Positions 11,001 to 19,009 are shown, counted from the stretch's first letter. The stretch is DNA of 64,000 nt from Propionibacterium sp. (GCA_012517405.1 JAAYVB010000004.1:124001-188000); one strand, 5' to 3'. Program-made: numbers and translations. The notes: generated by a model not told the origin, from the letters alone.

Positions 11001-11075
11001 TCTGCGCTCATCGGCGTGTGGTCGTCGCGCCGACACGCCCGAGGGTCGGTGGAACCGGCTGCCGATCAAGGCTGA
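8013..11075 (+). CDS. NifD (C-terminally truncated) fused to repeat-containing polytopic membrane protein
   Basis: Residues 1-533 are nitrogenase MoFe-protein alpha chain. The P-cluster cysteines correspond to Cys94 (QRGCCYAG), Cys120 (HGPVGC) and Cys185 (STCPVG). The FeMo-cofactor ligands correspond to Cys306 (NLIQCHRS) and His526 (KQLHNYDSGGP). Normal NifD continues for another 40-50 residues (YAGF..., FYR/FARD...); here the sequence switches after GGP to TMGGTSRDRKDIWG. The second part, with a possible own start at ATG 9615 (Met535), has about three 24-residue repeats of the type GLFGDYTAHYDSSGSKTGES. A run of GYS triplets and about nine hydrophobic helices to residue 1020 follow. nifK, nifE, nifN and nifB are missing. 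The start ATG 8013 has AGGAG seven bases upstream and gives a 50-residue N-terminal extension. Either a genomic deletion or an assembly chimera joined two genes. Confidence 0.85.
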   Translation: MHKPSVVPEPPAAALAGVDLAAVARIDLASPETGLAIPPSGPDPAGLTRDLVKSYPPKVLRKRAKHIRVNNPEEVPPIEANARSVPGIITQRGCCYAGCKGVVLGPITDIVHIVHGPVGCSFYAWMTRRNQADVPEGAANYLPYAFTTDMSEHEIIFGGEKKLAQAIREAYDTFHPKAIAVFSTCPVGLIGDDVHAVAREMKAELGINVFGFSCEGYKGVSQSAGHHIANNGLFTNVVGTEDLPPELKTNPFRVNLLGEYNIGGDAFEIERILARCGIQLVSTFSGNAQYSEIARSADANLNLIQCHRSINYMAEMMESKFGIPWMKVNIIGAEATAKSLRKIARYFDDPTLTARVEVVIAEEMAAVEPVRAAVRARVNGRPVMLYVGGSRSHHYQSLFSDIGMPTVVAGYEFAHRDDYEGSKVIPSIVTDADSRNIEELNVGPDPVAYAPRKTPDELESLAQRGLKMSNYDGMMPEMAEGAMVVDDISHVELERLIEAYQPALVCSGIKDKYVIEKMGVPCKQLHNYDSGGPTMGGTSRDRKDIWGNDVTEHFDASGNKTGESRRQAGLFGDFTAHYDSSGSKTGESRQQAGLFGDYTAHYDSSGSKIGETRDRSGLFGDYQAHEGRWQPIGGLEPGHPSAFSGGFASDVGYSGYSGYSGYSGYSGYSGGAGRIHEPGPIDSFVALLTYGMGGSAVFLVLAVIYSVASIWLPIPDGNVVGPWILIVGGGLGWAVGLGAAVWSAVTSAKPSSAAGGVVTMAVGLAASAVAGLVPAAIVAVAVVGGRFYERRQFNPTMQYPFIVTLESTVVLTAVLLSLGLISGVAKGALKYRGTAAPRAAGRRLAAGLLATAAGVLLGAALNGVLALLWPGALLLMALAVSPSPAAKRVLWGMVAMAALAVHPASGRLDWLPAQAEGLLMDLRDLLLGNNLVLAASIGVLVAMLLGAILTGVDAPRSAGALMGVAGVLPPVLILLKTLNIDSDLFLRWSLPLLLASSALIGVWSSRRHARGSVEPAADQG
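9651..9892 (+). repeat. 72-bp tandem coding repeats
   Basis: About three and a half copies of a 72-bp (24-residue) unit, seen from the phase of GAGTCGCG-like segments at 9699, 9771 and 9843. Each unit encodes a variant of GESRQQAGLFGDYTAHYDSSGSK (listed here only as consensus landmarks: GE(S/T)R, GLFGD, HYDSSG). The copies are nearly identical at the DNA level between 9699 and 9842, so unit gain or loss is likely. Confidence 0.8.
9966..10019 (+). repeat. 9-bp minisatellite (six GGCTACTCC units)
   Basis: Six perfect tandem copies of GGCTACTCC encode Gly-Tyr-Ser repeats in the linker between the 24-residue repeats and the membrane helices. Nine-bp periodicity keeps the frame when copy number changes, so the tract may vary between strains. 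Confidence 0.95.
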
Positions 11076-12139
11076 GGGTTGATCGGCAGCACCGACTGGC
11101 CCTCCAGCAGGCTTCCCCGGATCCAGACCTGCTCTGTTGCGTGGCCCGGTTGGGTCATCGCATTGAGCATCACGCGCGCGGTCGCCTCGGCGATCTCGGC
11201 CAGCGGCTGCTGCATCGTCGTGAGCTTGGGCGACCAGTAGCGGGCGAGATCCAGCCCGTCGTAGCCGACGAGCGAGCAGTCCTCCGGGACCCGGAGGCCG
11301 GCCTCGCGCAGGGCGCCCGCCGCACCGATGGCGACCTCGTCGCACACCGCCACGAGGGCGGTGAAGTCGATCATGCCCTCCATCAGGCGGGTGGTGAGCG
11401 AGTCGAAGCCGTTCTCCAGCGTGTACAGCCGCTCGGGGACGGCCGCGCGGATGATGAGGCCCGGATCCTGCGGGATGCCTGCGTCGGCGAGCGCGTTGCG
11501 GTAGCCCGCGAGACGCTGCGCCCACGCGTGACCTGCGTCGTTCTCCGGACCCGCACCGACGAAGGCGATCCGACGGTGCCCGCGTTCGATCAGGTATCGC
11601 GTCAGGTCGGCGGCGCCGCGCTGGTCGTCCGCGGACACGAACGAGTGCATCGCGCCCGAACTGGAGTAGTCCGACGTCGTGCAGAACACCATCGGCACGT
11701 CGATCCGGGCGAGTCGACGGATCAGCGTCACCGACGCCTCCCTGTCGCGGTTGCCGTAGCGGCCGAGGAACACGACGCCCCGGTAGCGCTCGGCGAGCAC
11801 CACACGCTCGATCGTCGAGGCCTCGGCCTCGCTGTCGACGATGTGGGTGAGGTTGGTGGTGAACCCTGCCTTCGCGAACGCCGTCTCCAGCAGCTGGAGG
11901 ACGGAGATCAGGAGCCTGCCGGTCTCACCCTGGATGACCACGAGCACCGAGTTGGTCTCGGAGAGCTTCAGCGTCCGGGCGCTGGAGCTCGGCACGTAGC
12001 CGTGCTGCTCCGCCGCAGCCCGGATCCGTTCCTTGGTCTCCGGGCTGACGTCCTCACGGTCGTTCATGGCCCGGGAGACCGTCGAGACGGCGACGCCGCA
12101 GAGCTTGGCGAGCTCGCGGATCGTCACGCCTCCACTCAC
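11066..12139 (-). CDS. LacI-family transcriptional regulator
   Basis: The 357-residue repressor begins with a LacI DNA-binding domain: VTIRELAKLCGVAVSTVSRA and then MNDREDVSPET. Residues about 62-350 form a periplasmic-binding-protein-like sugar-sensing domain, with GAGPENDAGHAWAQRLAGY and CDEVAIGAAGALREAGLRVP as typical segments. Directly downstream on the same strand lie two permeases and a sugar-binding lipoprotein, and GH65 lies beyond, so it probably represses this oligosaccharide system. Candidate operators with GGAA/TTCC arms lie upstream of the binding-protein gene and of GH65. Its end overlaps the end of the NifD fusion gene by ten bases, tail to tail. Confidence 0.9.
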   Translation of the reverse strand: MSGGVTIRELAKLCGVAVSTVSRAMNDREDVSPETKERIRAAAEQHGYVPSSSARTLKLSETNSVLVVIQGETGRLLISVLQLLETAFAKAGFTTNLTHIVDSEAEASTIERVVLAERYRGVVFLGRYGNRDREASVTLIRRLARIDVPMVFCTTSDYSSSGAMHSFVSADDQRGAADLTRYLIERGHRRIAFVGAGPENDAGHAWAQRLAGYRNALADAGIPQDPGLIIRAAVPERLYTLENGFDSLTTRLMEGMIDFTALVAVCDEVAIGAAGALREAGLRVPEDCSLVGYDGLDLARYWSPKLTTMQQPLAEIAEATARVMLNAMTQPGHATEQVWIRGSLLEGQSVLPINPQP

Positions 12140-12146
12140 TGGCGGA

Positions 12147-12980
12147 TCACCCCTTCACGGCGCCTGCGACGACGCCCTTGATGATGTGCTTCTGACTGAA
12201 CAGGTAGAAGATGATCACTGGGATCATCGCCAGGACGAGGACGCCCATCATCGCGCCCATGTCCACGGTTCCGTACCCGCCTTTAAGGTACTGAACGGCG
12301 ATCGGCACCGTCTTGTACGTGCGCATGTCGAGGGTCAGGTAGGGCAGCAGGTAGTCGTTCCACAACCACATGACCTCGAGGATCGCGACCGTGATGACGG
12401 CGGGCTTCATGATCGGCAGCACGACGAGGAAGAAGGTGCGCACGGGACCGCAGCCGTCGATCGTCGCCGCCTCCTCGATCTCGGTCGGGATGCCCTTCAC
12501 GAAGCCCGTGAAGATGAACACCGCGAGTCCCGCGCCGAAGCCCAGGTACACGATCCACAGGCCGAACGGGTTGCCGAGGCCGAGGTAGTCGGTCAGCCAG
12601 GACAGCGTGAACATGACCATCTGGAAGGGGACCACCAGGTTGAACAGGAACACGATGTACAGCGACTTGGCGAACCTGTTATCGGTCCGCACGATCCACC
12701 ATGCGGTCATCGACGTGCAGAGCAGGATCAGGAAGGCAGATCCGATCGTGATGACCAGCGACCAGCCGAATGACGACAGGAAGTCCGTCTTCGCGATGCC
12801 GGTGATGTAGTTCTCGAGCCCGACGAAGGTCTCCGCGTTGGGCAGGGCGAACGGCTCCGAGGAGACGAAGACCTTGCCCTTGAAGGAGTTGATCAGCACG
12901 AGCAGGATCGGGAACAGGTAAGCGACCGCGACGATCGCGAAGATAACCGTCCAGAGCTTGGGGTGTCTCGGGTCTCGCAT
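12147..12980 (-). CDS. MalG-type sugar ABC transporter permease
   Basis: A 277-residue inner-membrane protein with six predicted helices. The MalG-type EAA loop sits at IEEAATIDGCGPVRTFFLVVLP (about residues 166-187). It pairs with the MalF-type permease encoded just upstream, one base away. The neighbouring lipoprotein delivers substrate. No ATPase gene is nearby, so the system probably uses a shared MsiK-type ATPase encoded elsewhere, as is common for this family in actinobacteria. The GH65 gene in the cluster suggests a maltose-like disaccharide or malto-oligosaccharide substrate. Confidence 0.9.
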   Translation of the reverse strand: MRDPRHPKLWTVIFAIVAVAYLFPILLVLINSFKGKVFVSSEPFALPNAETFVGLENYITGIAKTDFLSSFGWSLVITIGSAFLILLCTSMTAWWIVRTDNRFAKSLYIVFLFNLVVPFQMVMFTLSWLTDYLGLGNPFGLWIVYLGFGAGLAVFIFTGFVKGIPTEIEEAATIDGCGPVRTFFLVVLPIMKPAVITVAILEVMWLWNDYLLPYLTLDMRTYKTVPIAVQYLKGGYGTVDMGAMMGVLVLAMIPVIIFYLFSQKHIIKGVVAGAVKG

Positions 12981-12981
12981 G

Positions 12982-13818
12982 TCACGCCTCCTTCGAGCGG
13001 GCGAAGCGGTTCTGCAGCAGCGAGATCGCGGCGACGATGATGAGGAAGATGACGGCCTTGGCCTGGCCGACTCCCTCGAAGGCCGTGCGGCCGTAGAACG
13101 TGTTGTAGATGTTGAGGGCCAGCAGTTCCGACTGCCGCGACGGAGCCCCGTTGGTCAGCGCGAGGTTCTGGTCGAAGAGCTTGAAGCCGTTGGTGATCGT
13201 CAGGAAAGTGCACACCGTGATCGACGGCATGACCAGCGGGATGATCACGCTGCGCAGGGTCTGGCGCGGCGTCGCGCCGTCGACCTCCGCCGACTCGATC
13301 AGCTCGCCCGGGATGGACTGCAGGCCGGCGATGTAGATGACCATCATGTAGCCGATCTGCTGCCAGCACACCAGGATCACGAGGCCCCAGAAGCCGTAGG
13401 TCGCCGAGTAGGTGATCGAGCGGGCCCAGTGGCCGAGGATGCCGTTGAGGAGCAGCAGCCACACGTAGCCGAGCACGATGCCGCCGATGAGGTTCGGCAT
13501 GAAGAACACGGAGCGGTAGAGGTTCGAGCCCTTGAACTTCTTCACGAGCATGTACGCGACGGCGAAGGCGACCACGTTGATGATGACGGTCGTGACCAGC
13601 GCGAATGCCGCGGTGTACCAGAGGGAGTGCAGGAACGTGTCGTCACTGAGCAGCCGCGCGTAGTTGTCGAGGCCGACCCACCGGCTCTTCGTGACGGTCG
13701 TGAACTTCGTGAAGGACAGGTAGACGCCAAGCGCGAACGGCGCGACGAACCCGATGATGAAGGCGGCGATGGTCGGCCCGGTGAACAGCCACCACCAGCG
13801 CTTGAGCGATCTGTACAT
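12982..13818 (-). CDS. MalF-type sugar ABC transporter permease
   Basis: A 278-residue permease with about six helices. The EAA-type loop is ELIESAEVDGATPRQTLRSV, then IIPLVMPS. The N-terminus has WLFTGPTIAAFIIGFVAPF (first helix) and a typical YLSF motif. It forms a heterodimer with the MalG-type partner encoded next. About 110 bases separate it from the binding-protein gene upstream. That spacer contains nothing but a GC-rich stretch with GTGCGGGCGCACT/AGTGCGCCCGCAC arms (13841-13868), a strong hairpin that probably tunes expression after the binding protein. Confidence 0.9.
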   Translation of the reverse strand: MYRSLKRWWWLFTGPTIAAFIIGFVAPFALGVYLSFTKFTTVTKSRWVGLDNYARLLSDDTFLHSLWYTAAFALVTTVIINVVAFAVAYMLVKKFKGSNLYRSVFFMPNLIGGIVLGYVWLLLLNGILGHWARSITYSATYGFWGLVILVCWQQIGYMMVIYIAGLQSIPGELIESAEVDGATPRQTLRSVIIPLVMPSITVCTFLTITNGFKLFDQNLALTNGAPSRQSELLALNIYNTFYGRTAFEGVGQAKAVIFLIIVAAISLLQNRFARSKEA

Positions 13819-13840
13819 ATTTCTTCTCCTACTCGCGACG

Positions 13841-13868
13841 GTGCGGGCGCACTGTGAAGTGCGCCCGC
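13841..13868 (-). terminator. Hairpin between the sugar-binding-protein and permease genes
   Basis: GTGCGGGCGCACT and AGTGCGCCCGCAC face each other around a two-base centre, giving a 13-bp perfect stem. The hairpin follows the binding-protein gene (minus strand) and precedes the permeases. That is the usual place for an element that stabilises the upstream message and attenuates the downstream genes. Confidence 0.6.
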
Positions 13869-13929
13869 ACCGTCACACCGTTTCAGTTTGGGTCAGGGGC
13901 TCCGTCTCTCCGGCGGAGTCCCGTGGGGG

Positions 13930-15267
13930 TCAGCCCTGGTTGGAGAGCTCGACCTCGGTGGCCCAGTTGTCGACGAAGGCTGCCCGGACGGCGTCCCAGT
14001 CGCCGGTGCCCTGTGCGTAGGCCAGCATCGCCTGACCCAGCGTGTTCTTCCACTCCTCGGAAGGCATGGTGGTGAAGTTCCACGTCACGGCCGTCTTGCC
14101 GGCAGCAGTGTAGGCGGCGTCGGCCTGGACCAGCGGGTTGCTGGACTTGTAGTCGGCGAACGTCTTGAAGGGGGTCACGAAGCCCATGGTGTTGGTCAGG
14201 GTGTCGCGGCCGGTGTCGGAGGTGATGACCCAATTCAGGAAGTCCTTGGTGGCCTTCTGGTCGGCCTCGGATGCCTCGGAGTTGACGACCCAGTAGTTCT
14301 CGGAACCCGTGGTCAGGCCCTGGTTCTCCTCGCCGTCGGCGCCGATGTAGATCGGAAGCATGCCCATGTCGGCGTCGTCGACCTTCTGGTCCTTGATGTC
14401 GTTGTAGGCCCAGGTGCCGTTCTGGTAGAAGACGGCCTGACCGAGGGCGAACTCGGAGTTGGCGTCATCGATCGTCTTGCCCGACAGCAGCGAGGGCTCC
14501 GTGGTGGAGTTGTTGATGTACAGGTCGAAGATGTTCTTGAAGCCGTCGAGGTAGGTGCCCTTGATGGATGCGGGCTGCCCGACGATGCCGTCCGCCTTGT
14601 ACTCGTAGTACAGCGGGATGTTGGCGAGGTGGGTCTTGAAGCGCCAGTCGGACGAGGAGTCGAAGCCGGCGGAGGTGAAGGCGCCGTCGATGCCGAGGTC
14701 GTCCTTCTTGGCCTGGATGTCCTCGACGACCGACTTCAGCGTGTCGAAGCTGGTGATCTCGTCGGCGGAGGTGACCTTGGCGCCGTCGGTCTTGATGTAA
14801 TCCTCGAGGATCGCCTTGTTGTAGATGATGCTGTAGGTCTCCATGACGTACGGGATGGCGACGGGGTTGCCGTCGTCGTTCGTCAGGGCGATCGACTGGT
14901 CGTTGAGCTGCGCGTAGATCTCGGTGTCGCTGAGGTCGGCGGCGTAGTCCTTCCAGGTCTGCAGTCCGACGGGGCCATTGACCTGGAACAGGGTCGGGGC
15001 CTCGGACTTGGCCATCTCGGACTTCAGCGTGGTCTCGTAGGTGCCGGACGCCGCGGTCTGGACGTCGACCTGGACGCCGGTCTCCTCGGTGTACTGCTTG
15101 GCCAGAGCCACCCAGTCGTCGGCCTGCTCGGGCTTGAAGTTCAGGTAGTAGACCTTGCCGGTCGCGTCATCGCTGTCGTCGGTGGTACCGCTGCAGGCGG
15201 TCACACCGAAGAGCAGGGCACCTGCCATGAGGCCGGCCGCGAGCTTCGCTGTCTTGCGTGTTGCCAT
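13930..15267 (-). CDS. Extracellular sugar-binding lipoprotein (ABC transporter)
   Basis: This 445-residue protein has a lipoprotein signal peptide with the lipobox cysteine in FGVTAC near residue 25. The mature part is a family 1 (MalE-like) extracellular solute-binding protein, e.g. VYYLNFKPEQADDW at the first strand and an aromatic-rich segment (GTWAYND) of the sort that stacks on sugars. It captures an oligosaccharide for the MalF/MalG-type permeases. A candidate LacI operator lies 48-76 bases upstream of its start codon. The substrate is not defined by sequence; the GH65 neighbour favours alpha-linked glucosides. Confidence 0.9.
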   Translation of the reverse strand: MATRKTAKLAAGLMAGALLFGVTACSGTTDDSDDATGKVYYLNFKPEQADDWVALAKQYTEETGVQVDVQTAASGTYETTLKSEMAKSEAPTLFQVNGPVGLQTWKDYAADLSDTEIYAQLNDQSIALTNDDGNPVAIPYVMETYSIIYNKAILEDYIKTDGAKVTSADEITSFDTLKSVVEDIQAKKDDLGIDGAFTSAGFDSSSDWRFKTHLANIPLYYEYKADGIVGQPASIKGTYLDGFKNIFDLYINNSTTEPSLLSGKTIDDANSEFALGQAVFYQNGTWAYNDIKDQKVDDADMGMLPIYIGADGEENQGLTTGSENYWVVNSEASEADQKATKDFLNWVITSDTGRDTLTNTMGFVTPFKTFADYKSSNPLVQADAAYTAAGKTAVTWNFTTMPSEEWKNTLGQAMLAYAQGTGDWDAVRAAFVDNWATEVELSNQG

Positions 15268-15314
15268 AGTCCTGTTGCCTTCCTTGGAATGAGGACTCTG
15301 TGTCTCACGTGGTT

Positions 15315-15343
15315 GTTTCCGACGATATGCCGGAAACGATTCC
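15315..15343. promoter_or_regulatory. Candidate LacI-family operators upstream of the sugar-uptake operon
   Basis: Two overlapping inverted repeats: GTTTCCG (15315-15321) with CGGAAAC (15331-15337), and GGAA-ACGA-TTCC (15332-15343). LacI-family operators are typically A/T-rimmed palindromes with a central CG such as these. The related GGA...TTTCC site before the GH65 gene supports regulation of both units by the cluster's LacI protein. Confidence 0.5.
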
Positions 15344-15401
15344 GCTAAGCGTCACAGTACAGAACGGCAGGATGGCTCGCAAGAGGTGGGGTCGAATAAG
15401 G

Positions 15402-16022
15402 TCAGGAGGCCCGGTCGAGCAGAGGGCGGAACGCGCGCTCGATCAGCGGCGTCGAGGCGACCCAGGGGAGCGAGACGCCGAGCAGCAGGAGCACCGGAAG
15501 GCCTGCGGGCAGGTAGTACCCGGTGGCCACCACCAGGGCGATCATTCCGGCGTGGATCGCGAGCACCCCGAGGGCGAGGGGGAGGTTGCCGATCGCCAAG
15601 AGCCAGGCGTTCTTCAGATGCGCTCCCATCGTGTTCTCGAAGCGGGCGATCAGCGACCACAGGAACGGGAAGCCGAGCAGCAACACGGCGCTGACAAGCG
15701 CTTTCAGGACGACGAGCTCGTCGGCCTGCACGAAGATCCAGGCGGCGAGCAGCGCCAGGGTCACGGGTCCGACCACCGCCCAGGCGAGCGACGCGGTCCG
15801 GAAGTTGCGCCGGAACGAGGTCAGGAACATCCGCCAGACGGCGGTGCCCTCACCCTGGGCCATGCGGCGCGAGGTGTCGGCCAGCGCGGTGAGGCTGGCG
15901 CCCGCCGTGACCACGGGCAGCGCGCAGATGCATGCGAGCAAATTCAGGACGATCAGATCGCCGACGGCGCTGACCGCCCGCCACAGGGGGGCCTCGTACT
16001 GGAACAGCCGCACGCTGATCAC
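15402..16022 (-). CDS. YesL-family (DUF624) membrane protein
   Basis: A 206-residue protein with about five hydrophobic segments. The start region (DLIVLNLLACICALPVVTAGASLTAL, about residues 22-47) and the conserved FRRNFRTAS are typical of YesL/DUF624. Members are repeatedly found within oligosaccharide ABC-transport clusters, but their molecular role is not established. Here it stands between the binding-protein gene and GH65, with candidate LacI operators on both flanks, so it is very likely part of the same regulon. Confidence 0.85.
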   Translation of the reverse strand: MISVRLFQYEAPLWRAVSAVGDLIVLNLLACICALPVVTAGASLTALADTSRRMAQGEGTAVWRMFLTSFRRNFRTASLAWAVVGPVTLALLAAWIFVQADELVVLKALVSAVLLLGFPFLWSLIARFENTMGAHLKNAWLLAIGNLPLALGVLAIHAGMIALVVATGYYLPAGLPVLLLLGVSLPWVASTPLIERAFRPLLDRAS

Positions 16023-16105
16023 CTCGCTTCCGAAGACAAGACTACGTCGTCGCGCTCAGCTCACCCCGGGGGATGACTCTCAGAGCCCGGCAGGTTAAGG
16101 TGCTC

Positions 16106-16122
16106 CCGGATAAGTTTCCGGA
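16106..16122. promoter_or_regulatory. Candidate LacI-family operator upstream of GH65
   Basis: CCGGATAAGTTTCCGGA has inverted CCGGA...TCCGG arms and shares the GGA..(A/C)G.TTCC core with the site at 15332-15343. It lies between the divergent YesL-like and GH65 genes and would control one or both. Confidence 0.45.
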
Positions 16123-16178
16123 ATCAGGGAGGCCGTGTGCGCGTTACCGGTTCCGGGGCAGCAGAGAAAGCGACGAGC

Positions 16179-18431
16179 ATGATTGACCGAGTATTCGACG
16201 TCGAACCGACGGCCCTCACGACCCGCGTCCTCCACCGCGACAAGCTCCGGCTGATCGAGTCCCTGACCTCGATCGGCAACGGGCACATGGGCATGCGCGG
16301 GAACTTCGAGGAGGGCTACTCAGGGGATCACCACCTGGGCACTTACCTGGCCGGCGTCTGGTACCCCGACCGCACCCGGGTCGGCTGGTGGAAGAACGGC
16401 TACCCGGAGTACTTCGGCAAGGCCATCAACGCACTGAACTTCGCGGCCGTCGACGTCCTGATCGACGAGGCTCCCGTCGACCTCGCGACCATGGAGCCGA
16501 CCGACTTCCGGATCCGCCTCGACCTCCGCAACGGGCTCCTGACAAGGTCGTTCGAGCTCGCCGCTGCCGGGTCGACGTTCCGGATCAGCTTCGAGAAGTT
16601 CCTCTCGGTAGTCGAGGTCGAGACCTGCTGGCAGCGCGTCGTCGTCGAGTGCCTAACCGGCGGCGCGAACGTCGAGCTGCGGCCCCGGATCGAGCGCGAC
16701 GTGCACAACCAGGACTCCAATTACGGCGAGCAGTTCTGGGAGGAGACCGGGCGCCGCGTCGGCGAGCAGCCGGCACTTTCCACCAGGACGGTCCCGAACT
16801 CCTTCGGCGTGCCGCAGTTCACCGTCACGGCGGTCAGCCGGGTGGCGGCCGACGTGAAGGTCGAGCCGCTCGAGCTCCCCACGTCGGTCGGCGTGAGCGT
16901 CGCCTCGGGGCTCGAGGCCGGGCAGCGGCTCGAGATCGTGCGCACCACTGCGGTCCTGACCTCGCGCGACCACGAAGCGGACACGCACGAGGCTGTCGCC
17001 GATGCGCTGCTGGAGCGCCTCTCCGCCGAGAGCTTCGACGAGCATCTGGCCCGCCACACCGCGGCCTGGGAGGCCCGCTGGGCGACCGCGGCAGTCACGG
17101 TCGTCGGCGACGACGAGGCGCAGCAGGGCATCGCGTTCAACCTGTTCCAGCTGTTCTCGACCTACTACGGTCACGACTACCGCCTCAACATCGGCCCCAA
17201 GGGTTTCACCGGCGAGAAGTACGGGGGCGCGACGTACTGGGACACCGAGGCCTACCTGGTGCCGCTGTACCTCGCGGTCGCGGACCCCGAGGTCACCAAG
17301 GCGCTGCTCCGCTACCGCCACGAGCAGCTGCCCCAGGCGCAGCACAACGCCCGCCAGCAGGGACTGGCCGGCGCGCTGTACCCGATGGTGACCTTCAACG
17401 GCATCGAGTGTCACAACGAGTGGGAGATCACCTTCGAGGAGATCCACCGCAACGGCGCCATCGCGTTCGCGATCCACAACTACGCCAACTACACCGGAGA
17501 CCGCAGCTACCTCGAGGGCGACGGCGCCGACGTGCTGGTGGAGATCAGCCGCTTCTGGGCGGACCGGGTGCACTTCTCGAAGCGTCGCGGCCAGTGGATG
17601 CTGCACGGCGTCACGGGCCCGAACGAGTACGAGAACAACATCAACAACAACTTCTACACGAACTACCTCGCCGCCTGGACGCTGCGCTCGACCGCGGAAC
17701 TGGTCGCGGCCGGCCACGGGCCGGAGGTCGCGCCAGAGGAGGTCGCGCGGTGGCGCGAGATCGCCGACGGGATGTACTTCCCGACCGACGACGAGCTCGG
17801 CATCTTCGTGCAGCACGACACGTTCCTGGACAAGGACCTCACGCCCGTGGCGGAGCTGCGGCCCGAGGACCGTCCGCTGAACCAGAACTGGTCGTGGGAC
17901 CGGATCCTGCGCTCCTGCTACATCAAGCAGGCCGACGTGCTCCAGGGCATGTACCTGTTCGAAGATGACTTCACCGCCGACCAGCTGCGCCGCAACTTCG
18001 CGTTCTACGAGCCGCTCACGGTGCACGAGTCGTCGCTGTCGGCCAGCGTGCACTCGGTCCTCGCCTCGTCGATCGGCGAGCGGGAGAAGGCCGTCGAGCT
18101 GTACCAGCGCACGGCTCGCCTCGACCTCGACAACTACAACGCCGACACTGAGGACGGCCTGCACATCACGTCGATGAGCGGTGCGTGGCTCGCGATCGTG
18201 CAGGGCTTCGCCGGGATGCGCGTGCGCGACGGGCAGCTGTCGTTCGCGCCGTACTGCCCTGACGGCTGGGAGTCGTACTCGTTCAGCCTGGAGTTCCGCG
18301 GCCGCACCGTCGGTCTGACGATGCGGCCGGGCGAGGCGGCGGTGCAGCTCCGGGCCGGGGATCCGCTCACCGTCGCCGTCGCGGGGGAGCCGTACGAGCT
18401 GTCGGACCGGATCGTCGTCCCGCTGTCCTGA
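16179..18431 (+). CDS. GH65 glycoside phosphorylase, probably maltose phosphorylase
   Basis: The 750-residue cytoplasmic enzyme should split an alpha-glucosyl disaccharide with phosphate to beta-glucose-1-phosphate and glucose. The GH65 catalytic Glu is Glu483 in TGPNEYENNINNNFYTNY. HNEWEITFEEIHRNGAIAFA and YWDTEAYLVP match maltose phosphorylases particularly well, although kojibiose, nigerose or trehalose specificity cannot be excluded. ATG 16179 gives the usual N-terminus (MIDRVFDVEP). GTG 16137, four bases after AGGGAGG, is a real alternative adding 14 residues. No beta-phosphoglucomutase gene is in the window. A hairpin follows the stop. Confidence 0.88.
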   Translation: MIDRVFDVEPTALTTRVLHRDKLRLIESLTSIGNGHMGMRGNFEEGYSGDHHLGTYLAGVWYPDRTRVGWWKNGYPEYFGKAINALNFAAVDVLIDEAPVDLATMEPTDFRIRLDLRNGLLTRSFELAAAGSTFRISFEKFLSVVEVETCWQRVVVECLTGGANVELRPRIERDVHNQDSNYGEQFWEETGRRVGEQPALSTRTVPNSFGVPQFTVTAVSRVAADVKVEPLELPTSVGVSVASGLEAGQRLEIVRTTAVLTSRDHEADTHEAVADALLERLSAESFDEHLARHTAAWEARWATAAVTVVGDDEAQQGIAFNLFQLFSTYYGHDYRLNIGPKGFTGEKYGGATYWDTEAYLVPLYLAVADPEVTKALLRYRHEQLPQAQHNARQQGLAGALYPMVTFNGIECHNEWEITFEEIHRNGAIAFAIHNYANYTGDRSYLEGDGADVLVEISRFWADRVHFSKRRGQWMLHGVTGPNEYENNINNNFYTNYLAAWTLRSTAELVAAGHGPEVAPEEVARWREIADGMYFPTDDELGIFVQHDTFLDKDLTPVAELRPEDRPLNQNWSWDRILRSCYIKQADVLQGMYLFEDDFTADQLRRNFAFYEPLTVHESSLSASVHSVLASSIGEREKAVELYQRTARLDLDNYNADTEDGLHITSMSGAWLAIVQGFAGMRVRDGQLSFAPYCPDGWESYSFSLEFRGRTVGLTMRPGEAAVQLRAGDPLTVAVAGEPYELSDRIVVPLS

Positions 18432-18520
18432 GCCGGAGTCGCGGTCGAGCGCCGCTCGCTGGTGGCCTGAAGCGCTACATCGCGCCGGGCATCCTGATCC
18501 CGGCAGTCACGCCAACCCCG

Positions 18521-18556
18521 TCGCCTCGTCAAGCTGTAGTCAGCCTGACGAGGCGA
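18521..18556 (+). terminator. Hairpin downstream of GH65
   Basis: TCGCCTCGTCA (18521-18531) and TGACGAGGCGA (18546-18556) form a perfect 11-bp stem with a 14-base loop, 90 bases after the GH65 stop. There is no U-run, as usual for actinobacterial terminators. Confidence 0.55.
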
Positions 18557-19009
18557 TGACGGTCTTCGCCGCACCCCAGCCGCCCACTTCCGGCCCAGGT
18601 GTACGACTGCGCCTCCGCACCGGGGCTGGTGTCCGCAGGCACCTGCGAGGAGAAAACCTCAGTCTTCAGCGAGTACGTCAATGAGTGGGGCCCGAAGAAG
18701 GTCCGTGGCCGCGTTTCGGGCAGAGAGGGCGGCCCCGCCCAGAATGACGAGGACCCAGACCAATCGCATGCGCTCTCGGTCCACACCGCGATTCCCAGCA
18801 GCGAGAGCCAATAGAAGCCGCAGGTGCTCTCGATGATCGGTACTCAGGCGCTGGCCCGAGTTGGCTCGCCCAGACCGATAGCGCTTCGTCAGCCCTGCGT
18901 CTGTGCGCGGCGCGATCGGTGGCCGTTGACGGGATGCTCCTTCGAACGATCGTCCGGTCTCAGGGACGAAGCCCTCCTGCACGGACCAGGAGCGAACGTT
19001 TGGCAGAAA
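18557..19009. other. Non-coding stretch with no recognisable gene
   Basis: No convincing gene was found in about 450 bp. A minus-strand frame reads a short hydrophobic run (RLVWVLVILGGAAL, about 18700-18770) before its stop at 18659, which may be a decayed membrane-protein fragment. Composition is ordinary high-GC. It separates the sugar cluster from the persulfide operon and could be an old junction. Confidence 0.4.

Noticed and set aside
11066-18431. Sugar cluster as a mobile island
   Set aside because: No integrase, terminal repeats or tRNA boundary were seen; higher GC alone is not enough.
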